Assembly: GCA_000697335.1 (NCBI GenBank)
Contig: JNEM01010425.1
Span: 1 to 41,698, forward strand
Source of the DNA: Conidiobolus incongruus B7586
Lineage: Eukaryota; Entomophthoromycota; Entomophthoromycetes; Entomophthorales; Conidiobolaceae
DNA: 41,698 nt
Direction: 5' to 3'
Made by a program: the position numbers and the translations under genes. The notes beneath the pieces were generated by a model. That model made no database searches. It was not told where the DNA came from and saw only the letters and a list, made by a program, of their open reading frames with translations. How positions within the stretch are numbered: position 1 is the stretch's first letter; each line of letters begins with the position of its first letter. Shown here one piece after another: positions 33,238-41,698 of the stretch.

Positions 33238-34953
33238 TTACTGCTTGTAAATGGACAAAGATTTCAATTTATCATTCGCTAATTTGTGGTGCATGACAGT
33301 TTGATGATTTTGTAACACTTTGTTGGTGAGATTGTTGATCACAGAGTGTTGTGAGTTGATAGCATCTTGAATCACTAAAAATAGATTAGTTTGTGGTTTA
33401 TAAAATATTTGTGTGGCACTTACCATCCGCGTAGTTTTGGTTGGAACTTTGAGTTAAAGAGTAGATTTGTTGGGTTAATTTCTGCAAAGTTTGGAGCGAT
33501 TCGTTAATGCGGGATTCGAAGGAGTCAGTTGTGGCATAGAAGTAGTCTAAAGTATCGTCGTTGTCGGTGGAAGAAGTGTAGGAATGAGTACCATTTTGCA
33601 ATTGGTTCAAATTGCGGTAGATAAGTTGGAAGTCTTTGGTCTGGCGATTGAGTTGGCTTTGGTGATTTTGGACTTGATTATAGTTGGATTGAAGATCTTG
33701 TTTGAGATAAGTGGTTTGAGATTCGATTTTCTTGAATTCAGATTGGCAGCTGTTGAGCAATTTACTGGTTTCCTCCGTGACACTCTTTAGTTCGTCGGAC
33801 AGGGTCTTCTGTTGGTGAATATATTGTTCAACTTCCTGTAATAACTTTTGGGCATTGGGAGGTAAATCACTGAAAAGTGTCTTTCCATCAATGTTAATTC
33901 TTTGGTTAGTCTTTGGATCAATTAAGATTTGATCGTTATTTCCAATGGTGGCTGGAGCTGTTTTGTTGATATTTAAACTGGAGAATACTCCTGGTGTTTG
34001 GGTATTGTTGAGTGTAGTATTACTTCCAAATGTTGAGGTGCCTAAGCCGGTAGTTCCTGTAGTACCAAATGTACTGGTTGTGCCAGTGGTTCCAAATGAA
34101 AATGCTAAAAAATAAATGGTTAACATATTAATTTTGTAAATAAATTTAAGTTATCACGTTTGGCTCCAATAGTAGCTGTAGAAGTACCAAGGGAAAGAGT
34201 GGGTTTGTTAGCACCAAACAATGAAGTACCTGTAGACCCTGTGGTATTGGAACCACCAAAAGAAAATGTAGATCCTGTAGTACCTGCACCAAATCCTGTG
34301 GTTGGAGCTGAAGAAGTATTCGTTTGACCAAATGAGAAAGTGGATTGAGTAGGATTGGTGCTAGTAGATCCAAATAAACCACCACCAGTGGAAGTTGCTG
34401 GCTTGTTTAATCCTCCAAACCCTGAGGAACCAAAACCAGTGGATGTGGTAGCAGGATTAGCACCAAAGGTAGTGTTACTAGTTGAGCCAAATCCTCCAGT
34501 GGTAGCGGTATTAGAACCGAAAGTAGCACCACTAGTTGAGCCAAAACCAGTAGAACCAAACCCACTAGTAGAAGTGGCAGGATTGGCGCCAAAAGTGGTA
34601 TTACTAGTAGACCCAAAACCTGAGGTACTAGGAGCAGAACTTGAACCAAAGCCAAAGCCACCAGTAGGTGCTCCTGAAGTTTGGGGAGCGGAACTTGTAG
34701 AACCAAATCCAAAACCCCCTGTCGATGTACCAGTATTCTGTTGAGTATTGGAGCCAAATCCAAAACCCCCAGTAGTAGCACCCGAAGTTTGAGTATTAGT
34801 TGAACCGAATCCTCCAAATCCTCCTGTTGTACCAGTATTTTGCTGAGTATTAGAACCGAATCCTCCAAATCCTCCAGTGGTATTAGGTTTATTAGTGTTA
34901 TTGGCACCAAACCCTCCAAAACCAGTACTTGTATTTTGATTACTTCCGAACAT
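33238..34953 (-). CDS. FG nucleoporin of the Nup49/Nup58 type (537 aa)
   Basis: Exons are 34953-34158, 34104-33424 and 33374-33238, with GT-AG introns of 53 and 49 nt. Junctions restore meaningful sequence (GAK-P-FSFG; NYAD-V-IQDA). Residues 1 to about 300 are an FG domain packed with GFG, FGS, GFGS and FSFG motifs in a Gly/Ser/Thr/Asn/Pro linker. Residues about 330-537 are coiled coil: FSDLPPNAQKLLQEVEQYIH, a long Gln/Ser-rich helix, then DYFYATTDSFESRINESL (compare the YF...FE.R pattern of Nup58), and finally VIQDAINSQHSVINNLTNKV, which matches the last helix of Nup58/Nup49. The protein would sit in the central channel complex with Nup62/Nsp1 and Nup54/Nup57, forming the permeability barrier. 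The first intron has a slightly unusual donor (GTGATA). Leu- and Pro-rich frames on both strands here are shadows of the FG repeats. Confidence 0.85.
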
Positions 34954-35409
34954 TTTTAATAATAATAATAATAATAATAAAAATATAATCTAAAATTAAA
35001 AATATTACGTCAATAAAAATATAGTAATTCAAAGAAATTATGAATATGATTATCTAGATAATTTTCTATTTTTTATTTTATATAAAATTAATCTCTTAAA
35101 ATTGGAAATGTTATTGATAAATACCTATAAATTACTATTATTATTACTATTTTATAAAATGAATTAAATCCTATTAAATTCCAAGTAATGCATATTTGAA
35201 TTTTAGAAATTTCCTTTAATAATTATGGGATGACTAATTGAATGTTAAGATGATGTAGTTTAAAATTATCAAATCACAAATGCCATAAATATGAACCATT
35301 TGATTAATGTGGTAATTGATTGAAATTAGTCATTCTGTAATAACTTCATTTCATCATTTTCATTCATTTAACCAATTCATTCAATTAAATATAAATAAAT
35401 ATTAGAAAT
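34954..35409. promoter_or_regulatory. Divergent promoter region, NUP49/58 (-) and ALY/REF (+)
   Basis: The 456 bp between two divergent start codons must hold both promoters. An (AAT)n tract (34958-34980) directly precedes the nucleoporin ATG. TCATTT/CATTCATT-type pyrimidine-rich repeats and an ACCAATTC motif (about 35367-35380) precede the ALY/REF ATG. No TATA box can be singled out. Confidence 0.5.
34958..34980. repeat. (AAT)n microsatellite in the leader of NUP49/58
   Basis: About eight AAT units. On the gene's strand this is (ATT)n ending five bases before the ATG at 34953. Confidence 0.9.
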
Positions 35410-36243
35410 ATGGATAAGTTAGATATGAGTTTAGATGATATTATTAAAAAATCTGGAGGAAATAATAAAAAATCTCACCCTAAAAATAATCGTGTAAATA
35501 AATCTCATCCCTATCAGAGATCTAACCGTAATACTAACGGCTCTAACGGTACTTGGAAACATGACAAATTTAAACACAACAATCGCATTGAAAAGTCGGA
35601 ACCTTTAACCACTTCGGGGAAGAGCGGCCCATTATTTACTAAATCCAGTTTAGAGAACAGATCTAAAGCTGCCCCCATTTCAATTGCTCAAATTCGAGGT
35701 CTTACTACTTCCCATGGCAATGCCAGCAACAACAACAATAACAACACCGTTACCAATGTGAAAAAACCACAACAGATAACTATCAAGGGTGAAGCTGGAC
35801 CTTGCGTGTTATCCGTCTCCAACCTGGATAGAGGTGCTACAGCTCTCGATGTTGAGCAATGCTTTTCAAAATTTGGTCAAGTGACCAACTGTCTACTGTT
35901 CTACGACCAGTACCAACAGAGTACGGGCAATGCGGAAATCACCTTCGCCTTGAAGAAGAACGCTTTAGAAGCTATTGAAAATCTCAACAACGCAGTAGCT
36001 GATGGCCACGTCTTAAGTGTCCAGTTAAAACCTTCGGTACCTACTCCAGCTCCTGTCAATTTACCCAATCGCGACAACGGTAACAACACTAGCAATACTA
36101 GTACTAATTCCAATAGAAATCGATCTATATTTGGCGATAGAACTAATAACCGCAGCTCTAACCTCTATTCCGACCGTTTAACCAATTCCAGAAACGATAA
36201 CAGTAGTAGAGGTCATCGCAATCAACGTAACGTCGCCATTTAA
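35410..36243 (+). CDS. ALY/REF (Yra1/Mlo3-type) mRNA-export adaptor (277 aa)
   Basis: The first 13 residues, MDKLDMSLDDIIK, are the UAP56/Sub2-binding motif of ALY/REF proteins. A basic Asn/Lys/Ser-rich linker with RNA-binding character follows (residues 14-120). A single RRM spans residues about 131-207: RNP2-like VLSVSNLD, LDVEQCFSKFGQV, RNP1-like GNAEITF, and the C-terminal strand VLSVQLKP. The C-terminus is an Asn/Arg/Ser-rich tail with repeated RNRS/DRxxNR motifs. It does not show the strongly acidic-aromatic second UAP56-binding motif seen in some homologues. The frame is intronless. ALY/REF proteins recruit the Mex67/NXF1 receptor to spliced mRNPs in the nucleus. The gene is divergent with an FG nucleoporin of the export pathway. 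POLDIP3-like proteins share this motif combination and are an alternative. Confidence 0.85.
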   Translation: MDKLDMSLDDIIKKSGGNNKKSHPKNNRVNKSHPYQRSNRNTNGSNGTWKHDKFKHNNRIEKSEPLTTSGKSGPLFTKSSLENRSKAAPISIAQIRGLTTSHGNASNNNNNNTVTNVKKPQQITIKGEAGPCVLSVSNLDRGATALDVEQCFSKFGQVTNCLLFYDQYQQSTGNAEITFALKKNALEAIENLNNAVADGHVLSVQLKPSVPTPAPVNLPNRDNGNNTSNTSTNSNRNRSIFGDRTNNRSSNLYSDRLTNSRNDNSSRGHRNQRNVAI

Positions 36244-36980
36244 ATTAGAAATTTACTAATTTATAAATTCTATCTCTTACTATCTGTACTTCTTGAATTG
36301 GATACCCTTTTCTTCTTTTAATTTGCACATAGTCAAACCCTTTCCTTCCCACTCATTTTATAACGTTTATTACTACCCATCATTTTATCATAATCTATAT
36401 AAAATTCAAAGTTGAAAAACAAACATTTGAAGTATTTTTAATAAATTATAAATAAGTCTAATATTTTTGTTAAATTTAAGTAAAAATACAAATAAAACAT
36501 CAATTAATTATATTTAGATAGTTATTTAAATTAAAATATTGTAAATATTCTCATTATCAAACTATTTTTGGATATATATGTATATCATAATATTCAGATA
36601 TTCATTTTACTTTTTATAAAATGAAATCTATATACTTTTTATTTTTTTTAATTTTGAATAATTATATGAACATGATTTAAATTCAAATAAGAATTCATTA
36701 TAAGATTATAATTCAGATTAAAAAAAATTAAATTATCTTTTTTTTGTATAATTATTTTTAAATTTTTAATAATATAATATATATATATATGTATGTATAA
36801 AATGAATAAATAATTAAAAATAATAATAATAATTTTAATAATAAAAATTTTTTTTTATTTTTCAAATTATAAAAAATAAATGAAAATTAATAAAAAAAAT
36901 ATCACCTTAAAAAACTCTAAATTTATAGAGTTTATACTCAAGTTCATCACAGCAACAAATAATAGTAGTAAATTAGAGAA
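36244..36980. terminator. Convergent 3' region of ALY/REF and RPN9
   Basis: 737 bp between two stop codons of converging genes. It is very A/T-rich with many AATAAA-like words, so poly(A) signals for both strands are available but none can be chosen. No gene is seen. Confidence 0.4.
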
Positions 36981-38171
36981 CTATTGATTTAAAATATCCG
37001 GTGTTAAAGTATTGAGTAATTTGGACATCTTTTGAACCTTAGTCTGCCAGTGAAGTAACTTACCCTTAGTCTTGATCAATTGGTTCATATCAAGGTAACG
37101 GGGTTGAATCCATTCGACTTTCACAACTTGATCAACTTCGTCAATTTGACCTCGAATTAATCCCAAACTCAAAGCTTTCATGACCAAATGCTCCACTTCG
37201 TTACCAGGAATACGGGTTTCCGCAGCGATGTCTGCGAAGGGTACCAAGCGATCGTCAATACGACGTTGGAAAATATGTTCGACAAGAGCCATCAAACAGA
37301 TCTTCTGTCTCAAAAAGGCGGAGTGGGATTGGAGTAGGGGTTGACGACTGAAGTGTGGGGTAGAAGCTTCGAATTTGGAAATATCACCAGCGTTAAAAGT
37401 GAAGATAAGTTGATAGAGCCAGTCAAACTCACCATCCTTGAGATGTTGAAGGATTGGGTGCATTAACAACTCACCAAAGTTATACAATTCTTCACCCAAT
37501 AAAGCTGCCAAAGCCAAGTCGTGGGCTCTGGACACTGCATCGGATTTGGACAATTGCTCGGAATTGACACAACTCAAATATAAGAAACAATTCTGGTAGT
37601 ATTTGGTGAATTCAGCCCTCGACTTGTGATAGTCAGCAGTAATTCGGTAGAAAGAAGCATAAATGGTAGGTTCCGCGTTAGGAAGTTGGTCCAAGTACTT
37701 ACGACACTTCTCAATCACTTCCTTCACAGTCTCAGTCTCCTGATTCAAAAGACGGAATTGAGCAGTTTCCATACTAGCCAAAATATAAGCTTCCCTAGTC
37801 TTGTCATCGTCCACCTTATTTGTAATTTGGTCCATAAATTTCACGGCTTCTCCAGCAGAGCTTAACTGTTGAGCTGTAGCTAACCCAATTTCCACATAAC
37901 GAATAGGGTTAATCTTACTAGAGAAAGGCTGAATAAAATTTTCAAAAAATCCCAAAAGATATGGAAAACTTTGGGGTAATTTGACAAATTCTTGATATGC
38001 TAAAGTTACTTGGTGCCAAAGTCTATAAATTTCATTAGTACTAATTTATGTTAAAATATTATAAATTTACTTTTGACTATATAAATTTTGAAATTGTTCA
38101 ACATAATTAACTAAACTTTGATCAATTTGAGTTTTTGTATTATTTAAAAATGTAATAACTGGATCTTCCAT
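36981..38171 (-). CDS. RPN9: 26S proteasome lid subunit Rpn9/PSMD13 (380 aa)
   Basis: Exon 1 is 38171-38071 and exon 2 is 38022-36981, with a 48-nt GT-AG intron holding a near-perfect branch site (TACTAAT). The junction gives NLYSQ-K-LWHQVTL, matching the KKLWHQLT of human PSMD13. Further family matches are ENFI...INPIRYVEI, YKSRAEFTKYYQNCFLYL-like helices, LALAALLGEELYNFGELLMH (PSMD13: GLLGEGVFNFGELLMHP), ADIAAETRIPGNEVEHLVMK and GLIRGQIDEVDQVV, which belong to the C-terminal PCI/winged-helix domain (residues about 280-350). The length of 380 residues equals the family norm. It is a structural subunit of the proteasome lid. A/T triplets (TAATAATAATAA) lie directly before the ATG. The apparent start at 37955 is a TTG codon within exon 2. 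Confidence 0.93.
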
Positions 38172-38560
38172 CTTTTATTATTATTATATTTAATTTTAAT
38201 GGATTATTCGTGTTAATATTGAGTACTATTGATTACGTATTAAATTATTAATTGAAATTTATTGGAGTTGATTTTGATTTATGGGATTCAGAGATTACGT
38301 ATTAATTTTGATAAATTTGACTAATTCATTGATTTAATTAATTGAAAAATAGTAATAAATTTTTCATATAATTTCAATTATAAATTATAAAGTTTTGAGT
38401 TTAAATTTTAATTGATTTAAATATATAATTTAATTAATATTAAAATATTATTATATATTCAATTATAAAAAATGACCCTTAATTCCAAGTATCTTCCCAT
38501 TAACTATAAATACTAAGCAATGTATCAAATACTAAAATTATTAAATTGAAAAATTTACAA
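38172..38560. promoter_or_regulatory. Divergent promoter region, RPN9 (-) and F-box-like gene (+)
   Basis: 389 bp between the two start codons, containing the A/T triplet tract next to RPN9 and a TATAAATA box (38505-38512) serving the plus-strand gene. The sequence GATTACGTATTAA occurs twice (about 38232 and 38292), 60 bp apart, and could be a duplicated regulatory site. Confidence 0.45.
38505..38512 (+). promoter_or_regulatory. TATA box of the F-box-like gene
   Basis: TATAAATA, 56 bp before the ATG at 38561. The same octamer precedes the two small secreted genes at nearly the same distance. Confidence 0.5.
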
Positions 38561-39106
38561 ATGACACAATTCAATGAATTACACTACAAAGAACAGAGTG
38601 TAATACTCAACGAATCACTACAATACCTCAATCGCAAAGATCTCAAATCATGTCGATTGGTCAACTCCCAATTCCATCACTGTACAATTCCATACTACTA
38701 CAAGGAACTCAAGTTGGTTTACCCTGCCAAAACTCAAGAATTCTCCGACAAAACCCTAATTCGAAGGGTAGTTAATCAATTCTATCACCTGATCCAATCC
38801 TACTACAAACACCGACATTTGGTGGAATACCTAGAACTCAATATCTTCTGCAACGAATCCCTAATCCAAGCTATTATGACCAATTTTTCCAATTTGAAAG
38901 GGATTAAATTCACATATGTTGATTTTTATGAAATTGATACACGATATGTGTATTCTCAACTCTGGCATTTAGACGATTTGATCCTTGTGGGTTGTAGTGA
39001 TTTGGATGTGATCAATTGTTTTTATGATTTAAAAAATTTGAAACTTCCTATGAATCAAGAAAGTTTGAAAATGATCATTGAAAAAGAAAAGTTAAGAAAT
39101 GAGTGA
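38561..39106 (+). CDS. F-box/LRR-like protein (181 aa)
   Basis: The start is the ATG at 38561 (MTQFNEL); a longer reading from 38546 would need a TTG start and is rejected. Residues about 10-55 resemble an F-box: ILNESLQYLNRKDLKSCRLV, then NSQFHHCTIPYYYKELKL. Compare the typical L..IL.YL...DL..C.LVN..W...A...LY..L of fungal F-box proteins. The rest has leucine-rich strand patterns (HLVEYLELNIF, NLKGIKF, HLDDLILVGCS, LKNLKLP) suggesting a few irregular LRRs for substrate binding. It would act as a substrate adaptor of an SCF ubiquitin ligase. It is short for an F-box/LRR protein but ends cleanly, without visible damage. It is intronless, with a TATA box 56 bp upstream. The canonical Pro at the start of the F-box (LP) is missing, so the family call is moderate. 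Confidence 0.65.
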   Translation: MTQFNELHYKEQSVILNESLQYLNRKDLKSCRLVNSQFHHCTIPYYYKELKLVYPAKTQEFSDKTLIRRVVNQFYHLIQSYYKHRHLVEYLELNIFCNESLIQAIMTNFSNLKGIKFTYVDFYEIDTRYVYSQLWHLDDLILVGCSDLDVINCFYDLKNLKLPMNQESLKMIIEKEKLRNE

Positions 39107-41698
39107 TGTAATAATTGATAATTATATATATTTACTTTAATAAGAATAAATATTATGAAAATTATTAATTAAATTGATTCATTTAATAATTTTAAATTTG
39201 TTAAATTTTTTTAAAAATATAAACTATTTTGGAAATATTTCCAATTTCAAAGAAAAGAAAGAATAATGTTTATTAAGTAATATGATTATTAGGTTATAAG
39301 CTTAATTACCGTCAATAGTTTTATATTTTTTTAATTATTAAATATTGCTTTAATTGATGTATAATCTGAATAAAATGATATCAATACTATTTTCATTTGA
39401 TATAGAAATTTATACTTTTTGGGTATTGATCAATATATCAGATAAAGCAACAATAGTTATTCAATAATCATCTTTGTTTTTGAATTTGTTATAATATTTG
39501 AATTTTTGGGTTTCAAAATCAATAGAATTCAAATGGTTGAGATAGCCCATGCCACGATTTTAAGAGAATTTGAAATGTGATTATTAAAATGATTTAATTT
39601 TTTACAACTATTACATCCAATAAATTATATGAGTATTAAAATATTTTAAAAAAGACATCAATTAATATATTAAATAAAAATTAATATTTAATTAGGATTA
39701 TATTAGTAATTATGTAATGATGTTATTAATTTATTATATTTAGCCCATTCAATGGATAAGAGTTTACTAAATATCTATCAAAAAAGCATTGATACTACAA
39801 CTAAGGGTATTATATAACATGTAATATCATTGATCACATTTTGATTATATCATTTAAAATATTTAAATATCCAAATATTCAAATATACCTATTATTTATA
39901 TCTTTCAATTAAAAAAATTAATACCGTTGCTTTAAAATATTAATCAATATCCAATAAACTAAATAAAATAAATACACATCTTTATTAGTTAAAATTATAT
40001 TTTCAATGATTTCATTGCAATTTATTCCTTCTATAACTTGTTAGTTTTTAATAATTAAAAATATTAATTCAATAATACGAGTTCTATGTATACATTGATT
40101 ATTGTTTGATGCTATTAACACAATATTAATTCAATTCATTCAAAATATATGTGTTCCTTAGCTTGTAAAATTTGAGTGTATATTTGAAATTGGATTGATA
40201 TTAAATTTGTATATATTAATCCATTTTAAAATACATAAATATAATATAATATAATAAATAATCTACAAAAAAACTATGTACAATGATAAAACATTGCAAA
40301 CTATCATATTATATTATTTCCTAATTAACTAAAGTCTTTCAATATATATTTTTATATTTTTAAATTGAAGAATGGACTAAACTGTATTTTCTGCTTAATA
40401 AAGGATCATTAAATGATAAAATAATATATTCCTAAAATATATCATTATTTGGAATTTGATTTAATACTAACAATTAAATGAGTAATAATTGATACTATTA
40501 ATAAAATTCATTAATTTTAATTAAATACCATATACATCAATTTATTTAACATATATATATATATAATTTGTTGTATAATTATATTTAATCTTTTTTAAGC
40601 AATTATATTAAGATTAAAAATTTAAAATTTGATTTTAAATAAATTTAAAAATATAATTTAATAATTATAGTTTGATAAAATAAAAGGGTTTGAATGAATT
40701 TGTTAGTATTCTTAAATTATTTTATATACCAAAAATATTTAATTATAATGCTTTTTATGGTAATCATACAAAGATTATTTTGAACAAAGTGTGACTCTTT
40801 TGAGAATCTATCATATATATACATTTTCTAATTTGTAAATGATAATATTGTGTTATGTGTTGAAAATTGATATTAAAAACTTGTTTATTGGTTATTTTTA
40901 TATAATAGTTTTTATATCGCTTTAGTTAAAAAATATTTTGGATTGAAAATAACTAAAATCAATACAATTAAAATATTTGTTTTGATAAAGATTATCAATA
41001 TTCAAAATAATTTACCATATAAAAAATATCAACAATATTAAATATTATCATAATCATATTTAATATGCAGTAATTAATAAGAAATAATTATATTTTACTT
41101 CATTAAGGTTTTAATTTTAATAAAAAATTATTTTATTATTATCAAACTCACTATTTCAATTAAATATTCAAATTTAACAATTTAAATGGATAAAGATTTT
41201 ATCTTTTTTATAATAAGATCTGATTGGATAATTAATAAACGCGAAAAATTATTTTGAACTTTGGTTTTTGGGAGTTTGAAAAAGATGGAATTATACTCTT
41301 TACTAAATTTGGGAGGTAATCGATTCAATTAAGTACTTCGATTTTATATGATTATTTATAATTGATAATTAAAAAAAACTGAGTAAATTTAGTACATAGA
41401 TATTTGGATATATTGATACAATATTGTAGATTATCATATTATTCAATTAATATCAATCATTCTATTTTGATATTATATCATAGTTGACTGATTATTATTA
41501 TTTTTATATTTAATAATGTTTTCAAAGAATTAATATTATATAATTTATTTATAATTTTATTAATAATAATAATAATTTAATTAATGTAAAATTTTTTTTA
41601 ATTAAAAACTATAATAAAATGATTTATAAAAAAATTAAAGTAATTATTTTATTAAATAATCTATAGAATTATTTGATAATTATTTAATGTATATATAT
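39107..41698. other. Gene-free AT-rich region to the window end
   Basis: 2.6 kb with no coding-like frame of more than a few dozen codons. A slightly richer patch at about 41225-41335 gives a short reading (KMELYSLLNLGGNRFN) too small to call. (AT)n-type runs lie at about 40549-40564. No mariner ends were found here. Confidence 0.4.

Noticed and set aside
34146-34919. Leu/Pro/Val-rich frames on both strands across the FG nucleoporin (34407-34919 minus, 34355-34744 plus)
   Set aside because: Products of the GGT/TTT-rich FG repeat in other frames; the FG frame is the one supported by motifs and splice junctions.
38546-38560. N-terminal extension MKNLQ of the F-box-like protein
   Set aside because: It would require a TTG start; the first ATG is at 38561.

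Overview
The window looks like nuclear DNA of an AT-rich fungus. The support is an APC1 with three exons, an Rpn9-type proteasome subunit, a Nup49/Nup58 FG nucleoporin, an ALY/REF mRNA-export adaptor, an F-box-like protein and very short introns (46 to 68 nt) with CTAA-like branch sites. A CH-CH/spectrin-like rod/GAR protein suggests an early-diverging (non-Dikarya) lineage rather than a yeast or typical ascomycete. That lineage guess is inference and was not tested by a search.

Composition is strongly two-phase. Conserved genes are islands of moderate G+C in flanks that are overwhelmingly A and T.

Layout. From 1 to about 17.2 kb is gene-poor. It holds a near-complete but decayed mariner transposon (667-1941), the edge of another (to 175), a decayed metallophosphoesterase fragment (about 2.56-2.82 kb), two paralogous tiny secreted proteins (5340-5540 and 8616-8810, both minus strand, each with a TATAAATA box about 50 bp upstream), a broken signal-peptide gene (10652-10900), a Lys/Glu-rich secreted protein (12979-13365), two related solo-LTR-like fossils (6956-7200 and 14452-14776) and a third LTR-like stretch (from 6304). 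From 17272 to 23417 is a 2,025-residue actin/microtubule cross-linker of spectraplakin type. From 23.7 to 26.7 kb is a stack of decayed mariners: one copy split by a second, which is itself split by a 581-bp insert. This stack ends within roughly 10 bp of the stop codon of APC1 (26711-30837, minus). From 32340 to 32891 is a decayed secreted repeat protein.

The right part is a compact block. NUP49/58 (minus) and ALY/REF (plus) diverge from a 456-bp spacer. ALY/REF converges on RPN9/PSMD13 (minus), which diverges from an F-box-like gene (plus). From 39.1 kb to the end nothing recognisable is seen.

The conserved genes serve the cytoskeleton, the cell cycle (APC/C), nuclear transport and mRNA export, and protein turnover (26S lid, F-box). 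The AT-rich left part instead carries lineage-specific secreted proteins in several stages of decay, mixed with transposon fossils. No tRNA, rRNA, CRISPR or bacterial-type feature was found.
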